A DNA stretch of 64,000 nucleotides from NCBI GenBank assembly GCA_965213735.1, contig CBDCAB010000006.1:62001-126000 (forward strand), given 5' to 3'. Shown here piece after piece: positions 54,288 through 62,640 of this stretch. The notes below the pieces were generated by a model that worked only from the letters and a program-made list of their open reading frames with translations, had not been told where the DNA came from and did no database searches. This stretch comes from CALDTK01 sp965213735. GTDB lineage: Bacteria; Bacteroidota; Bacteroidia; Chitinophagales; Saprospiraceae. The translations under genes were made by a program, and so were the position numbers. The stretch's first letter is position 1. Every line of letters starts with the position of its first letter.

Positions 54288-55562
54288 ATGCGCCTACTCT
54301 TAACTTCAATAATCCTGCTGCTGTGCGGACTTTCAGCACGTGCAGCCTACATGCTGGTGCCTATGGACGAGTCGCAGTCCGACCATCTCAAGGCCTACGG
54401 CGTCACCTACTGGGTGCTCGATAAAGAAGTTTCATGTTATTGGTTGCTTAATTATCGGGGAGGTTCTTTCGCCTTTCGGCAAAACGAAGCCTTTGAGCGC
54501 GAATGCAAAACGCGCAACGTCAAGTACGAAGTCATTTCAGATGCGCAGCTCAATGGCATACTCGCTGAAATAGCGCATCCCGAGAAAAACATGGATGCCA
54601 TCAAACTCGATGTCGCTCCTAAAGTAGCAGTCTACACACCGGCTTTTAACGCCAAAGGGGAGCGCATCCAGCCTTGGGATGATGCTGTGACGCTAGTGCT
54701 GACCTACGCTGAAATACCCTACGAAACCGTATACGACTCCCAAGTGCTGGCCGGCGAACTGGCGCAATACGATTGGCTGCACCTGCACCACGAAGACTTC
54801 ACCGGACAGTACGGTCGATTCTACGCCAGCTTTCACACCCAGCCTTGGTACCGCGAAAACGTGAAGCAAATGGAGGCACTCGCGGCCCAGGAAGGCTTCG
54901 AGAAGGTGAGTCAGCTTAAGCTTGCAGTGGTCAAAGAGCTGCGGGAGTTTGTGGCTGGCGGCGGCTTTATGTTCGCGATGTGTTCGGCTACCGACACCTA
55001 CGACATTGCACTTGCCGCGGAAGGAGTAGACATATGCGCAGAGATGTATGACGGCGATCCAGTTGATGCCAATGCGCAGGCCAAGCTCAACTTCAACAAC
55101 ACCTTCGCTTTTCAGGATTTCGAGTTGATGAAGAATCCTACCCAGTACGAGTTCTCAACCATCGACCCAACCCTCACCCGCCGCCTCGACGCGAAACAAG
55201 ACTATTTCACCCTCTTTGATTTTTCCGCCAAGTGGGACCCGGTGCCGACGATGCTCACGCAAAACCACACCCGGACCGTCAAAGGATTTATGGGGCAAAC
55301 GACCGCCTTTCGCAACAAGCATATCAAGAGTTCGGTACTGGTGCTCGGCGAGACCAAGCCTGCCGACGAAGCCCGCTACATCCACGGTAGCTACGGTGAA
55401 GGAACGTGGACCTTCTACGGCGGACATGATCCCGAGGATTACCGTCACCACGTCGGTGATCCAGAAACCGACCTGAGCCTGCACCCGCATAGCCCTGGAT
55501 ACCGTTTGATTCTCAACAACGTGCTCTTCCCAGCCGCTGAGAAAAAGAAGCGCAAGACCTAG
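54288..55562 (+). CDS. Conserved Bacteroidota exported protein, 424 aa (sometimes labelled asparagine synthetase B)
   Basis: The Met at 54288 opens signal peptide MRLLLTSIILLLCGLSARAA; an open frame from 54183 would bury it. The mature start AYMLVPMDESQSDHLKAYGVTYWVLDK and NYRGGSFAF match, from memory, a Bacteroidota family often labelled 'asparagine synthetase B'. No AMP-binding or N-terminal Cys glutaminase motif of true AsnB is visible. The segment LREFVAGGGFMFAMCSATDTYDIALAAEGVD resembles a glutamine-amidotransferase-like nucleophile-elbow region with Cys, and HGSYGEGTWTFYGGHDPEDY is a conserved His-rich patch. Function is unproven. A copy of the dispersed motif lies 48 bp upstream of the start. 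Confidence 0.72.
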   Translation: MRLLLTSIILLLCGLSARAAYMLVPMDESQSDHLKAYGVTYWVLDKEVSCYWLLNYRGGSFAFRQNEAFERECKTRNVKYEVISDAQLNGILAEIAHPEKNMDAIKLDVAPKVAVYTPAFNAKGERIQPWDDAVTLVLTYAEIPYETVYDSQVLAGELAQYDWLHLHHEDFTGQYGRFYASFHTQPWYRENVKQMEALAAQEGFEKVSQLKLAVVKELREFVAGGGFMFAMCSATDTYDIALAAEGVDICAEMYDGDPVDANAQAKLNFNNTFAFQDFELMKNPTQYEFSTIDPTLTRRLDAKQDYFTLFDFSAKWDPVPTMLTQNHTRTVKGFMGQTTAFRNKHIKSSVLVLGETKPADEARYIHGSYGEGTWTFYGGHDPEDYRHHVGDPETDLSLHPHSPGYRLILNNVLFPAAEKKKRKT

Positions 55563-55637
55563 TAGTTCTCGTAGCTATGATCAGTATCGCTTGCGGAGCC
55601 AATCAGCTCTCGTTTAAGCTGCTGGGTGTGCTGTGAG

Positions 55638-55651
55638 GTTTTGGCGAAAGC
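55638..55651 (+). repeat. Dispersed motif GTTTTGGCGAAAGC, copy 9 (intergenic)
   Basis: Exact copy 43 bp upstream of the enoyl-CoA hydratase ATG. Confidence 0.9.
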
Positions 55652-55694
55652 TGAAAGGCCCTGCCGAGACATAGCTTCTATTACTTTCGCCGCC

Positions 55695-56480
55695 ATGCCT
55701 GATTACACGACATTACTTACTGAGCGCACGGGTAATACCTTGCTGGTGACAATCAATCGGCCAGAGGCGCTGAATGCACTCAACAGCACCGTGATGGCAG
55801 AGCTCGGGCTGCTATTTCAAGAGGAAGTAGCCGAGCGCGAAGGCTTGCGCGGCATCATCATTACGGGAGCAGGCGATAAGAGCTTTGTTGCTGGTGCAGA
55901 TATTAAGGAGTTTCTCGAACTTACAGGTACGCAAGGTCGAGAAATGAGCGAAAAAGGTCAGCGAATTTTCGATAGCATCGAGCGTTGCCATGTACCCGTT
56001 ATCGCAGCGATACAAGGCTATGCACTGGGAGCAGGCTGTGAGCTGGCAATGGCGTGTCATATGCGCGTGGCGGGCGAGAAAGCTCGCTTTGGGCAGCCGG
56101 AAGTTAACCTTGGACTCATTCCTGGTTATGGAGGTACGCAGCGCCTGGTAGAACTCATCGGGCGGACTAAAGCCACTGAACTGCTGCTGACTGCCGACAT
56201 GATCGACGCTGAGCATGCACTCCGCCTGGGGCTGGTCAATCACGTGGTGCCACAGGGGCAGGAAGTTGAGAAAGCCCAGGAAATTATAGCTAAAATTGAA
56301 ACTAAGGCGCCTTTAGCAATTGCGGGTATCATTGAGAGTGTAGTTGCCTTTGAGGATGTGAACCTCGATGGCTACGCTGCGGAAGTACACAATTTCGGCA
56401 GGTGCTGCAACACGCAAGATTTTAAGGAAGGGGCGGCTGCATTTGTAGAAAAGCGCCAAGCCAACTTCAAAGGCGTTTAA
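55695..56480 (+). CDS. Enoyl-CoA hydratase/isomerase (crotonase), 261 aa
   Basis: Adds water to trans-2-enoyl-CoA in fatty-acid or related degradation, if it behaves as a standard hydratase. Start at 55695 (MPDYTTLLTE). Crotonase landmarks: the CoA/oxyanion segment SFVAGADIKEF, then LGAGCELAMACHMR with Glu116 and FGQPEVNLGLIPGYGGTQRL with Glu136. Both catalytic glutamates are present with the usual spacing of 20. TACTTTCG ends only about 3 bp before the ATG, so the transcript may be nearly leaderless. The ferredoxin gene follows after 11 bp, which suggests co-transcription. Confidence 0.9.
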   Translation: MPDYTTLLTERTGNTLLVTINRPEALNALNSTVMAELGLLFQEEVAEREGLRGIIITGAGDKSFVAGADIKEFLELTGTQGREMSEKGQRIFDSIERCHVPVIAAIQGYALGAGCELAMACHMRVAGEKARFGQPEVNLGLIPGYGGTQRLVELIGRTKATELLLTADMIDAEHALRLGLVNHVVPQGQEVEKAQEIIAKIETKAPLAIAGIIESVVAFEDVNLDGYAAEVHNFGRCCNTQDFKEGAAAFVEKRQANFKGV

Positions 56481-56491
56481 GCGAGCAAGCG

Positions 56492-56815
56492 TTGGGTATG
56501 GGCGATATATGTGTTACAGTAGTCGACCGTGAGGGGGTGGAGCATCAGCTCGAGGCGCCCACCGACATGGCACTCAACATGATGGAGCTCTGCAAGGCGA
56601 GTGAGCTGCCAGTAGAGGGTACCTGTGGGGGCATGGCGCTGTGTGCGAGTTGTCACATGTACATTGAGTCTTCACACCCGCTGCCGTCGATGAGCGGTGA
56701 TGAAGAAGACATGCTCGATCAGGCATTTTATGTGGAAGACAACAGTCGCCTAGGCTGTCAATTGCCGCTCACACAGGATTTGGCTGGCTTGCGGGTGCGT
56801 TTGGCTCCCGTATAG
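56492..56815 (+). CDS. [2Fe-2S] ferredoxin (adrenodoxin type), 107 aa
   Basis: Small electron carrier. Cluster ligands Cys45-x5-Cys51-x2-Cys54 and Cys89 (EGTCGGMALCASCH ... LGCQLPL) match the vertebrate/bacterial adrenodoxin pattern. A Met at 56498 is an alternative start. It directly follows the enoyl-CoA hydratase gene. The redox partner is unknown. Confidence 0.9.
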   Translation: MGMGDICVTVVDREGVEHQLEAPTDMALNMMELCKASELPVEGTCGGMALCASCHMYIESSHPLPSMSGDEEDMLDQAFYVEDNSRLGCQLPLTQDLAGLRVRLAPV

Positions 56816-56821
56816 ATTCTG

Positions 56822-57202
56822 CTAGCCGCCAATTTCCTGACGGAGTCGCGTCAATTGACTCACCCACAGCTTACGTGAATCCTGCACCTCGTCATCATCG
56901 CAAAAGTCGTGCGCTTCAAGGACGGTTTGGTCGGTGACGCCCGCCTTAAACATTCTAAACTCGAGAAATTCTTCAGGATCATCGGCGTCTTCCCACTTGA
57001 ATCGGATACGCTCATCCTCCTCGCTTTCTACCAGGTAGGCCACTTCGGTGGCGCCGTTCCAGGTGAACTCGTAGCGGTCGGCCTCCACGTCGGCTTCATC
57101 GCAAAACCACCGCACCAGGCAGGCTGGGTCGGTAATGAATTGATAGAGCATCGCCGGTGATGACTTGTAGAGCTCTTCGATTTTGATCTGGACTCGGTCC
57201 AT
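56822..57202 (-). CDS. START-like (SRPBCC/AHSA1) domain protein, 126 aa
   Basis: Small helix-grip fold protein: an N-terminal strand (VQIKIEELYKSSPAMLYQFI), the WF motif CLVRWFCDEADVE, acidic strands (ESEEDERIRFKWEDADDPEEFLEFR) and a C-terminal helix (SRKLWVSQLTRLRQEI). It resembles short Bacteroidota START-like proteins of known fold but unclear ligand. Convergent with the ferredoxin gene, 6 bp apart. Confidence 0.82.
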   Translation of the reverse strand: MDRVQIKIEELYKSSPAMLYQFITDPACLVRWFCDEADVEADRYEFTWNGATEVAYLVESEEDERIRFKWEDADDPEEFLEFRMFKAGVTDQTVLEAHDFCDDDEVQDSRKLWVSQLTRLRQEIGG

Positions 57203-57625
57203 GCAGTGGAGTTATAAGTGCAGGCGAGGTGGGAGATATTCTGTGTCGACTACAAATTGGGCTGGGCCAATTAAGTACGCCGCCACCATTTTTCCAAGAG
57301 TCGGGGAACTTTTTGCACCAACTACGAATTATTGATTTGGCACATGCAAGGACCCTCCTCCCACAACAGCGCATATATACCCCATGCTGAGCAATCTTGC
57401 CCAGGTGGCTTGATTGGCGTTGCTGAGGCCGGTAACTTTGCACCTAGAAGTAGCGCCCGCAAGATATATGTTACACTAAGCCTTAGGGCTTCCACACCTC
57501 GGACGCTTCCCAGACCATGAAACGCTGTACCTCCAACTCGGCCTTCGCCACCGCGTAGGCTGCTCCATGTGTGCGCCGCAGCACTAGCCTCGGCCACAGT
57601 TCACCCCTACTCAACCAATCTTTAC
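57203..57625. other. Intergenic region upstream of the sigma factor gene
   Basis: 423 bp between the START-like gene and rpoD. It holds a palindrome AATTGG-GCTGGG-CCAATT (57255-57272) near the START-like gene start and the probable rpoD promoter at 57410-57440. Short open frames on both strands have no credible composition or start context. A long rpoD leader (about 180 nt) is implied. No riboswitch or RNA gene was recognised. Confidence 0.6.
57410..57440 (+). promoter_or_regulatory. Bacteroidota-type promoter for the sigma factor gene
   Basis: A -33 TTG (57410-57412), a 20-bp spacer and a -7 TAACTTTG (57433-57440) match the Bacteroidota TTTG/TAnnTTTG consensus. The transcript would begin near 57445, about 180 nt before the ATG. 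Confidence 0.6.
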
Positions 57626-58495
57626 ATGAGACAACTAAAAATTACCAAGTCGATTACTAATCGAGAGAGCCAGTCGCTCGAGAAGTATCTCCAAGAAATT
57701 GGAAAGGTCGACTTGCTTACGCCTGAAGAAGAGGTGAGCCTCGCCCAGGCCATCAAACGAGGAGATCAGAGTGCGCTCGAGCAGCTCACGAAAGCCAACT
57801 TGCGCTTCGTGGTTTCGGTGGCCAAACAATACCAAAATCAAGGCCTGAGTCTCTCCGACCTCATCAACGAAGGAAATCTCGGCCTCATCAAAGCTGCACA
57901 ACGCTTCGACGAGACGCGCGGCTTCAAGTTTATCTCCTACGCCGTTTGGTGGATTCGTCAGTCTATCCTGCAGGCGCTCGCCGAGCAGAGCCGCATCGTG
58001 CGCCTACCACTCAACAAGGTGGGGTCGCTCAATAAAATCAACAAAGCCTTTTCAGAACTCGAGCAGGAGTACGAGCGCGAGCCATCGAGTGATGAACTTG
58101 CTGAGATGCTCAACATCCCTACGGCCGAGGTAGAAACTACCCTCAGCGTAGCCGCGCGCCACGTGTCTATGGACGCTCCCTTCGTGGAGGGCGAAGACAA
58201 CTCCCTGCTCGATGTCCTTGACGACAAAAAAGCCGTGAGTACCGACCGCCACCTCGAGTACGGCGAAAGCCTCAGTCGCGAGATCGAGCGCTCGCTCGGC
58301 ACGCTGACTGATCGCCAGGCTGATGTGGTAAAGCTTTACTACGGTATTGGTGTTCCGCACCCGATGTCGCTAGAAGACATTGGCGAAAAGTTCGGTCTTA
58401 CCCGCGAACGTGTGCGCCAAATCAAGGATAAAGCAATCAACAAGTTGCGCACCCAAAACAAGAGTAAGCTGCTGAAGAATTACCTCGGCGCCTAG
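57626..58495 (+). CDS. rpoD: Primary RNA polymerase sigma factor (RpoD/SigA type), 289 aa
   Basis: The start at 57626 (MRQLKITKSI) is the usual one for this group; an upstream Met at 57569 adds unrelated residues. Region 1.2 (ESQSLEKYLQEIGKVDLLTPEEE) is followed by region 2 (ANLRFVVSVAKQYQNQGLSL, then GNLGLIKAAQRFDETRGFKF and YAVWWIRQSI), region 3, and region 4 with the helix-turn-helix LEDIGEKFGLTRERVRQIKD. Region 1.1 is absent and the length is about 290, as typical of Bacteroidota primary sigma factors. This is the factor expected to read the TAnnTTTG promoters. A hairpin follows the stop. Confidence 0.95.
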   Translation: MRQLKITKSITNRESQSLEKYLQEIGKVDLLTPEEEVSLAQAIKRGDQSALEQLTKANLRFVVSVAKQYQNQGLSLSDLINEGNLGLIKAAQRFDETRGFKFISYAVWWIRQSILQALAEQSRIVRLPLNKVGSLNKINKAFSELEQEYEREPSSDELAEMLNIPTAEVETTLSVAARHVSMDAPFVEGEDNSLLDVLDDKKAVSTDRHLEYGESLSREIERSLGTLTDRQADVVKLYYGIGVPHPMSLEDIGEKFGLTRERVRQIKDKAINKLRTQNKSKLLKNYLGA

Positions 58496-58520
58496 TTCTA
58501 ATTTTGATGTAATCCACTCC

Positions 58521-58560
58521 AGCGCCCGTCGATCCATTCCCGATCGGCGGGCGTTGCAGT
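58521..58560 (+). terminator. Hairpin after the sigma factor gene
   Basis: A 14-bp stem (58521-58534 with 58542-58555, two G-T wobble pairs) with a 7-nt loop starts 26 bp past the rpoD stop. The following T-tract is poor (GCAGTTTATAGC), so efficiency is uncertain. TAGCTTTG (58564-58571), a possible -7 box for the GAPDH gene, follows directly. Confidence 0.65.
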
Positions 58561-58583
58561 TTATAGCTTTGCCTTAGCCACCT

Positions 58584-60074
58584 ATGTTTGATGCCCAGCC
58601 TCCACTCATCGATACCCGCGACGCTGAACTCGCACGTTGGAGAGAACAGGAAAAAACCGCCCTCGATCTGCTGCAAGTGACAGGCGAATTGCGCTTCGAC
58701 AAAGGCGTTGACCTCACGCTGTTTCGGCAGCAGATATACGATACGCGGCCCAGCGAAGTGATACGGGCTCACCAGCGCAGCACCGACTACAGTAAGCGCC
58801 CCATCAATGTCGACCTCAGCCTCTCGCTTGCTTATTCAGTAGCGCAACTCGAAGAACTCGAAGCGTGTAAAGTCGACTTAGGTCGCTTAGCTACCGAGTG
58901 GCTCGACCGCTCGACCGGTTATGCCAACATGGATGATTTCGTGCGTGAGCAACTCAGTACGCTGCGCAGCCATGCCACCGCGTCAACAGAGAAGTTTTCA
59001 GGGCAAGGTCGAGATGTGGTGCTGTATGGTTTCGGGCGCATTGGCCGCAAGCTCGCGCGGCTGCTGGCTGAACACACTGGTCGCGGATCACAACTGCGCC
59101 TCAAAGCGATCGTGATTCGTGCCCAACTCGATGATCCACACCTCGAGCTGAGCAAACGAGCGGCCTTACTGCGCTCGGATTCTATTCACGGCAATTTCTC
59201 CGGGATGGTGGAAGTCAGCGCCGATGCGGAGTGGCTTATTATCAATGGCAATCGCGTAAAAGTGCTCTTCGCGGAGCAGCCGCAAGAGCTCGATTACAGC
59301 GCGCACGGCATCCAAGATGCGCTGCTCATCGACAACACTGGCGTGTGGCGCACCCGTGAAGGCCTCGAGCGCCATTTGCGCCCTGGCATCAAGAGCGTTC
59401 TGCTGACAGCACCCGGTGAGGAAGTGCCCAATGTGGTAGTCGGAATCAACCATGACAACTACGATTGGGAGAATGTAAGACTTGCATCAGCGGCGAGTTG
59501 CACCACCAATGCAGTGGCGCCCATCATCAAGACGCTCCACGATAGCCTCGGCATCACCCGCGCCCACATCGAAACCATCCACGCCTACACCAGCGACCAA
59601 AACTTGCTCGATAATTTTCACCGCAAGCCGCGGCGGGGGCGTGCAGCTCCACTCAATATGGTGGTGACTACTACAGGCGCTGCGCAGGCCGTGGCCAAAG
59701 TCATTCCATCGCTCGAAGGTTTGCTTACAGGCAACGCCGTGCGGGTGCCAGTGCCTAATGGCAGTCTTGCTATCGTCAACCTTACGGTAAAACGGCAGGT
59801 GAATAAAGATGAGGTCAACGAAATTGTACGCACTGCTACCCTCAGCGGGCCACTCTGCGAACAAATCATGTTTAGCGGCTCGCAGGAATATGTGAGTACA
59901 AACGCAATTGGTATCTCAGCGACGAGTGTGTTTGATGCGCCGAGCACGCGTGTGAGCATCGATGGCTACGGCGTAAATTGCTACACCTGGTACGACAACG
60001 AGTCGGGTTATGCCTATCAAGTACTGCGACTAGCCAAACTCATGGCCGGCGTACACCGCGAGCGCTACATCTAG
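58584..60074 (+). CDS. Glyceraldehyde-3-phosphate dehydrogenase, long form, 496 aa
   Basis: Cytoplasmic NAD(P)-dependent oxidation of glyceraldehyde-3-phosphate. The dinucleotide-binding motif YGFGRIGRKLAR begins near residue 149; the catalytic Cys306 lies in SAASCTTNAVAP, and HIETIHAYTSDQNLLDNFH, RGRAAPLNMVVTTTGAAQAV and WYDNESGYAYQV are all present. About 148 extra N-terminal residues (helical, Glu/Leu-rich) distinguish it from the 330-residue glycolytic enzyme and match the 'long' GapB-like group known in Bacteroidota and Pseudomonas. The extension's role is unknown to me. Convergent with the next gene, 7 bp apart. Confidence 0.92.
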   Translation: MFDAQPPLIDTRDAELARWREQEKTALDLLQVTGELRFDKGVDLTLFRQQIYDTRPSEVIRAHQRSTDYSKRPINVDLSLSLAYSVAQLEELEACKVDLGRLATEWLDRSTGYANMDDFVREQLSTLRSHATASTEKFSGQGRDVVLYGFGRIGRKLARLLAEHTGRGSQLRLKAIVIRAQLDDPHLELSKRAALLRSDSIHGNFSGMVEVSADAEWLIINGNRVKVLFAEQPQELDYSAHGIQDALLIDNTGVWRTREGLERHLRPGIKSVLLTAPGEEVPNVVVGINHDNYDWENVRLASAASCTTNAVAPIIKTLHDSLGITRAHIETIHAYTSDQNLLDNFHRKPRRGRAAPLNMVVTTTGAAQAVAKVIPSLEGLLTGNAVRVPVPNGSLAIVNLTVKRQVNKDEVNEIVRTATLSGPLCEQIMFSGSQEYVSTNAIGISATSVFDAPSTRVSIDGYGVNCYTWYDNESGYAYQVLRLAKLMAGVHRERYI

Positions 60075-60081
60075 ATTTGCT

Positions 60082-60960
60082 TCAGTCTAGTACTAGGTGC
60101 CGCTCGTTATTGGTCTCGTTGCATTCCAAGAGCAGTTGCCCGCCATCGAGTTGAGCAACAACGACACTCGTGTAGCGCGTCACAGCCTCCGTGCTTATTT
60201 GGTGCACCACCACGGTGGTTTCGCCAACGGCTAGGGCAGCGTCGGTGCGTTTTGCCAACTGGCTATGCAAATCTAGACTCCCCACGCGACGTGCCGACGC
60301 AGTAAGTTGAGGTGAGCCGCTGAGAAAGAATGCGAGCTCGAGTCCTTGGGGCATTTCACTGTAGGCTAGGGTAGAGGAGCCACTGTTGGTGAGCTCAATT
60401 TGGAGAGTAGCCGTGGATTTGCTGCGAAATACTGTGCGCACCGCACTTAGCTCCAAGTCAACACAATCTTCTTCACTATCAGCATCCGCAGAAGTTGGAG
60501 CAGTCCGCTCGGTGATGGTATTGTCGACCCTTTCAAATTCATCAATTTTGAGTACCAGCCGTTCGTCTTCGCCGGGCGTGACCCACAATTCGAGGTCGCG
60601 CTGCCACTCCCCGACTTCAAATGATAGGTTCGACTTGCTGAGTTTTGCCCGTAAGGGGGCGCCGAGAGGTAAGAGGCCGCCACTGCCCAGGCTAGCATCG
60701 AAAACGGTTTGGAGGTAATGACTCGGAAATCCTGGCCCGAAGCTTATCGGTCGGCGGCCAGTATTCACCGCCTCAAAGCGCAGCAGATAAGCCTCTTTTC
60801 GCTGCTTGACAACGCTGATTTTGCGCACGTGAAGGCGGTAACCACGATAAGCGACATCTGCAGGTAGGAGAGTGTCACCGAGCGTAGAGGTGCTGCCCGC
60901 AGTCGCGATGGAGGTGCAAAGCACAGCCCCAGCGATAAATATCCAGCGCACGCAGATCAT
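60082..60960 (-). CDS. Exported beta-sandwich (CARDB-like) protein, about 292 aa
   Basis: The start at 60960 gives signal peptide MICVRWIFIAGAVLCTSIAT; a Met six codons upstream is also possible. Two Ig-like sandwiches follow. The second (about 165-292) has the CARDB pattern: a strand TATLQIELTNSGSSTLAYSE and an end LLLECNETNNERHLVL. Probably periplasmic or surface-located; function unknown. It is divergent from the S41 protease gene. Confidence 0.7.
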   Translation of the reverse strand: MICVRWIFIAGAVLCTSIATAGSTSTLGDTLLPADVAYRGYRLHVRKISVVKQRKEAYLLRFEAVNTGRRPISFGPGFPSHYLQTVFDASLGSGGLLPLGAPLRAKLSKSNLSFEVGEWQRDLELWVTPGEDERLVLKIDEFERVDNTITERTAPTSADADSEEDCVDLELSAVRTVFRSKSTATLQIELTNSGSSTLAYSEMPQGLELAFFLSGSPQLTASARRVGSLDLHSQLAKRTDAALAVGETTVVVHQISTEAVTRYTSVVVAQLDGGQLLLECNETNNERHLVLD

Positions 60961-61044
60961 GTGCGAGGTGATACGCAAACCTCAGTCCAATTGTTAGGGA
61001 GGTGTGACGTGCTTAATCGCGTGAAAGGCCAACTTCGCGCTGGC

Positions 61045-62640
61045 ATGAGCTTTAGCTATATCAAACGTGAGGATCCTTACCAGCAGCCGCGTTGGTTCGT
61101 GTGGATTCCACTGCTAGGAGCAGGATTGGTTATTGTCGGGATACTGTTTGGCTTGAGCATGAAAGGCGGCAGCGGACCGCTCATTGCGTTTGGCGAGCCG
61201 AATGAACTTGCAGGTAATGCCCACGGCGTCGGTACGGTCGAAGAAATTTTGCGCTACATCGAAGCCAAGTACGTCGATGAAGTAGACCGGGAGCGTCTTG
61301 TCGATGGTGCCATCAATAATCTTCTCGCAGAACTAGATCCTCACTCCAGTTATGTAAGCCCTCAGCAAGTAGTGAAGCATCGTGCTCAACTGGAGGGTAG
61401 CACGACTGGCATCGGAGTAGATGTGTTGATGATTCGCGACTCCGTGACGGTGGTCAGTGCCTTGCCTGGAGGTCCTGCTGCGCTTGCTGGCCTGCAACCC
61501 TACGATAGGCTGCTAAGCATTGCAGACTCGGTGGTGAGTGGTGCCGGCCTCACCGCCAGCGCCATCGAGGCCTATATGAGGGAGCTGCCAGAGGGTCCAC
61601 TGGAAATCCAAGTCTACCGTCCTGGCCAAGGGCTGCTGCAAGCCATATCGCTGACGCCGAAGAAAGTCGTAGTACCAAGTGTTGCTGAGGGCTTGCTGCT
61701 CGATGGAGATGTGGCCTATTTGCGGGTGCGACAATTCGGCACCAATACCTATGAGGAATTCATGCAGCAACTAGAGCGGCTGCATCTCGCAGGTGCTCGA
61801 CACCTCATCATCGACCTGCGTGGCAATAGTGGTGGCTACCTCCAGGAGGCGGTGAGTATGCTCAGCCAATTATTTCCAGATGATGGGCGACTACTTGTGT
61901 ACACGCAGGGCGCTCATAATCCGCGCAAGGAGTATCTATCCACAGGTCGCGTGTTTTTTCCGGTTGAGCAGGTGGCAATCATCATCGATCAAGGATCGGC
62001 ATCAGCGTCCGAAATTATCGCAGGCGCGGTGCAGGACTGGGATCGGGGGACGATCGTTGGTCAGCGCTCGTTTGGCAAAGGGCTCGTTCAGGAGCTGTAT
62101 ACTTTGCAAGATGGTGGGGCGCTGCACATCACCGTGTCACGCTACTTCACGCCTTCGGGGAGGTCTATTCAGCGAGATTACGAGGATTTAGGTTCGTATC
62201 GCGAAGGCTACCTCGACAGCCTGGAGGATGCTCGCCCCAACCTGTACGTTACGGCAGGTGGACGAGAAGTGTATGGCAGTGGTGGGATTGCTCCCGATGT
62301 CGTAGTGAGCAGCAGCAAGCGGATAGAGTCGCCGGCCTTTGCTCAGGCCATTACGACGGTGAAGAACTTCACGTTTGCTGAGTTGGAGCGCTACCGAGAT
62401 ACTGGCAAAGTCGAGGTACTTCTGGAAAGCTTCCACGACCAGCTCAGGCAAAGCGGTATCACATTAAGTGAGGCTGATTGGGCTTATTATCGCCCTGAGT
62501 TAGCGGAAGAATTGCAGTATAGCCTTACGGCAAAACTCGAATCGCCCGAGGCAGCAGCACGTGCTCGCCTATTGGATGATAACTATGTACGCGCGGCCCT
62601 TAGCGCAGTACGCGACCCGCAGCCGATTGCCAAGCGCTGA
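61045..62640 (+). CDS. S41 family C-terminal processing protease, 531 aa
   Basis: Membrane-anchored periplasmic protease of the Prc/CtpA type. Start at 61045 (MSFSYIKRED); the upstream open frame overlaps the divergent gene. A membrane helix (about 17-37, PLLGAGLVIVGILFGLSM) precedes DPHSSYVSPQQV and a PDZ domain (about 95-180, with GIGVDVLMIRDSVTVV and GGPAALAGLQPYDRLLSI). The Ser/Lys dyad is Ser320 in GSASASE and Lys345 in RSFGKG, the 25-residue spacing seen in E. coli Prc. Likely trims periplasmic or envelope protein C-termini. Its 3' end overlaps the convergent gene by 41 bp. Confidence 0.92.
   Translation: MSFSYIKREDPYQQPRWFVWIPLLGAGLVIVGILFGLSMKGGSGPLIAFGEPNELAGNAHGVGTVEEILRYIEAKYVDEVDRERLVDGAINNLLAELDPHSSYVSPQQVVKHRAQLEGSTTGIGVDVLMIRDSVTVVSALPGGPAALAGLQPYDRLLSIADSVVSGAGLTASAIEAYMRELPEGPLEIQVYRPGQGLLQAISLTPKKVVVPSVAEGLLLDGDVAYLRVRQFGTNTYEEFMQQLERLHLAGARHLIIDLRGNSGGYLQEAVSMLSQLFPDDGRLLVYTQGAHNPRKEYLSTGRVFFPVEQVAIIIDQGSASASEIIAGAVQDWDRGTIVGQRSFGKGLVQELYTLQDGGALHITVSRYFTPSGRSIQRDYEDLGSYREGYLDSLEDARPNLYVTAGGREVYGSGGIAPDVVVSSSKRIESPAFAQAITTVKNFTFAELERYRDTGKVEVLLESFHDQLRQSGITLSEADWAYYRPELAEELQYSLTAKLESPEAAARARLLDDNYVRAALSAVRDPQPIAKR

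Noticed and set aside
54288..55562. True asparagine synthetase (AsnB)
   Set aside because: It has a signal peptide and lacks both the N-terminal Cys glutaminase and the ATP-pyrophosphatase motif; the label seems to be inherited annotation.
57255..57272. Palindrome AATTGG-GCTGGG-CCAATT as a defined operator
   Set aside because: It is a single short occurrence with no linked regulator; kept only as a remark in the spacer entry.
57096..57597. Short overlapping open frames in the spacer upstream of rpoD
   Set aside because: They have no recognisable protein features and overlap a good promoter; treated as leader or non-coding.
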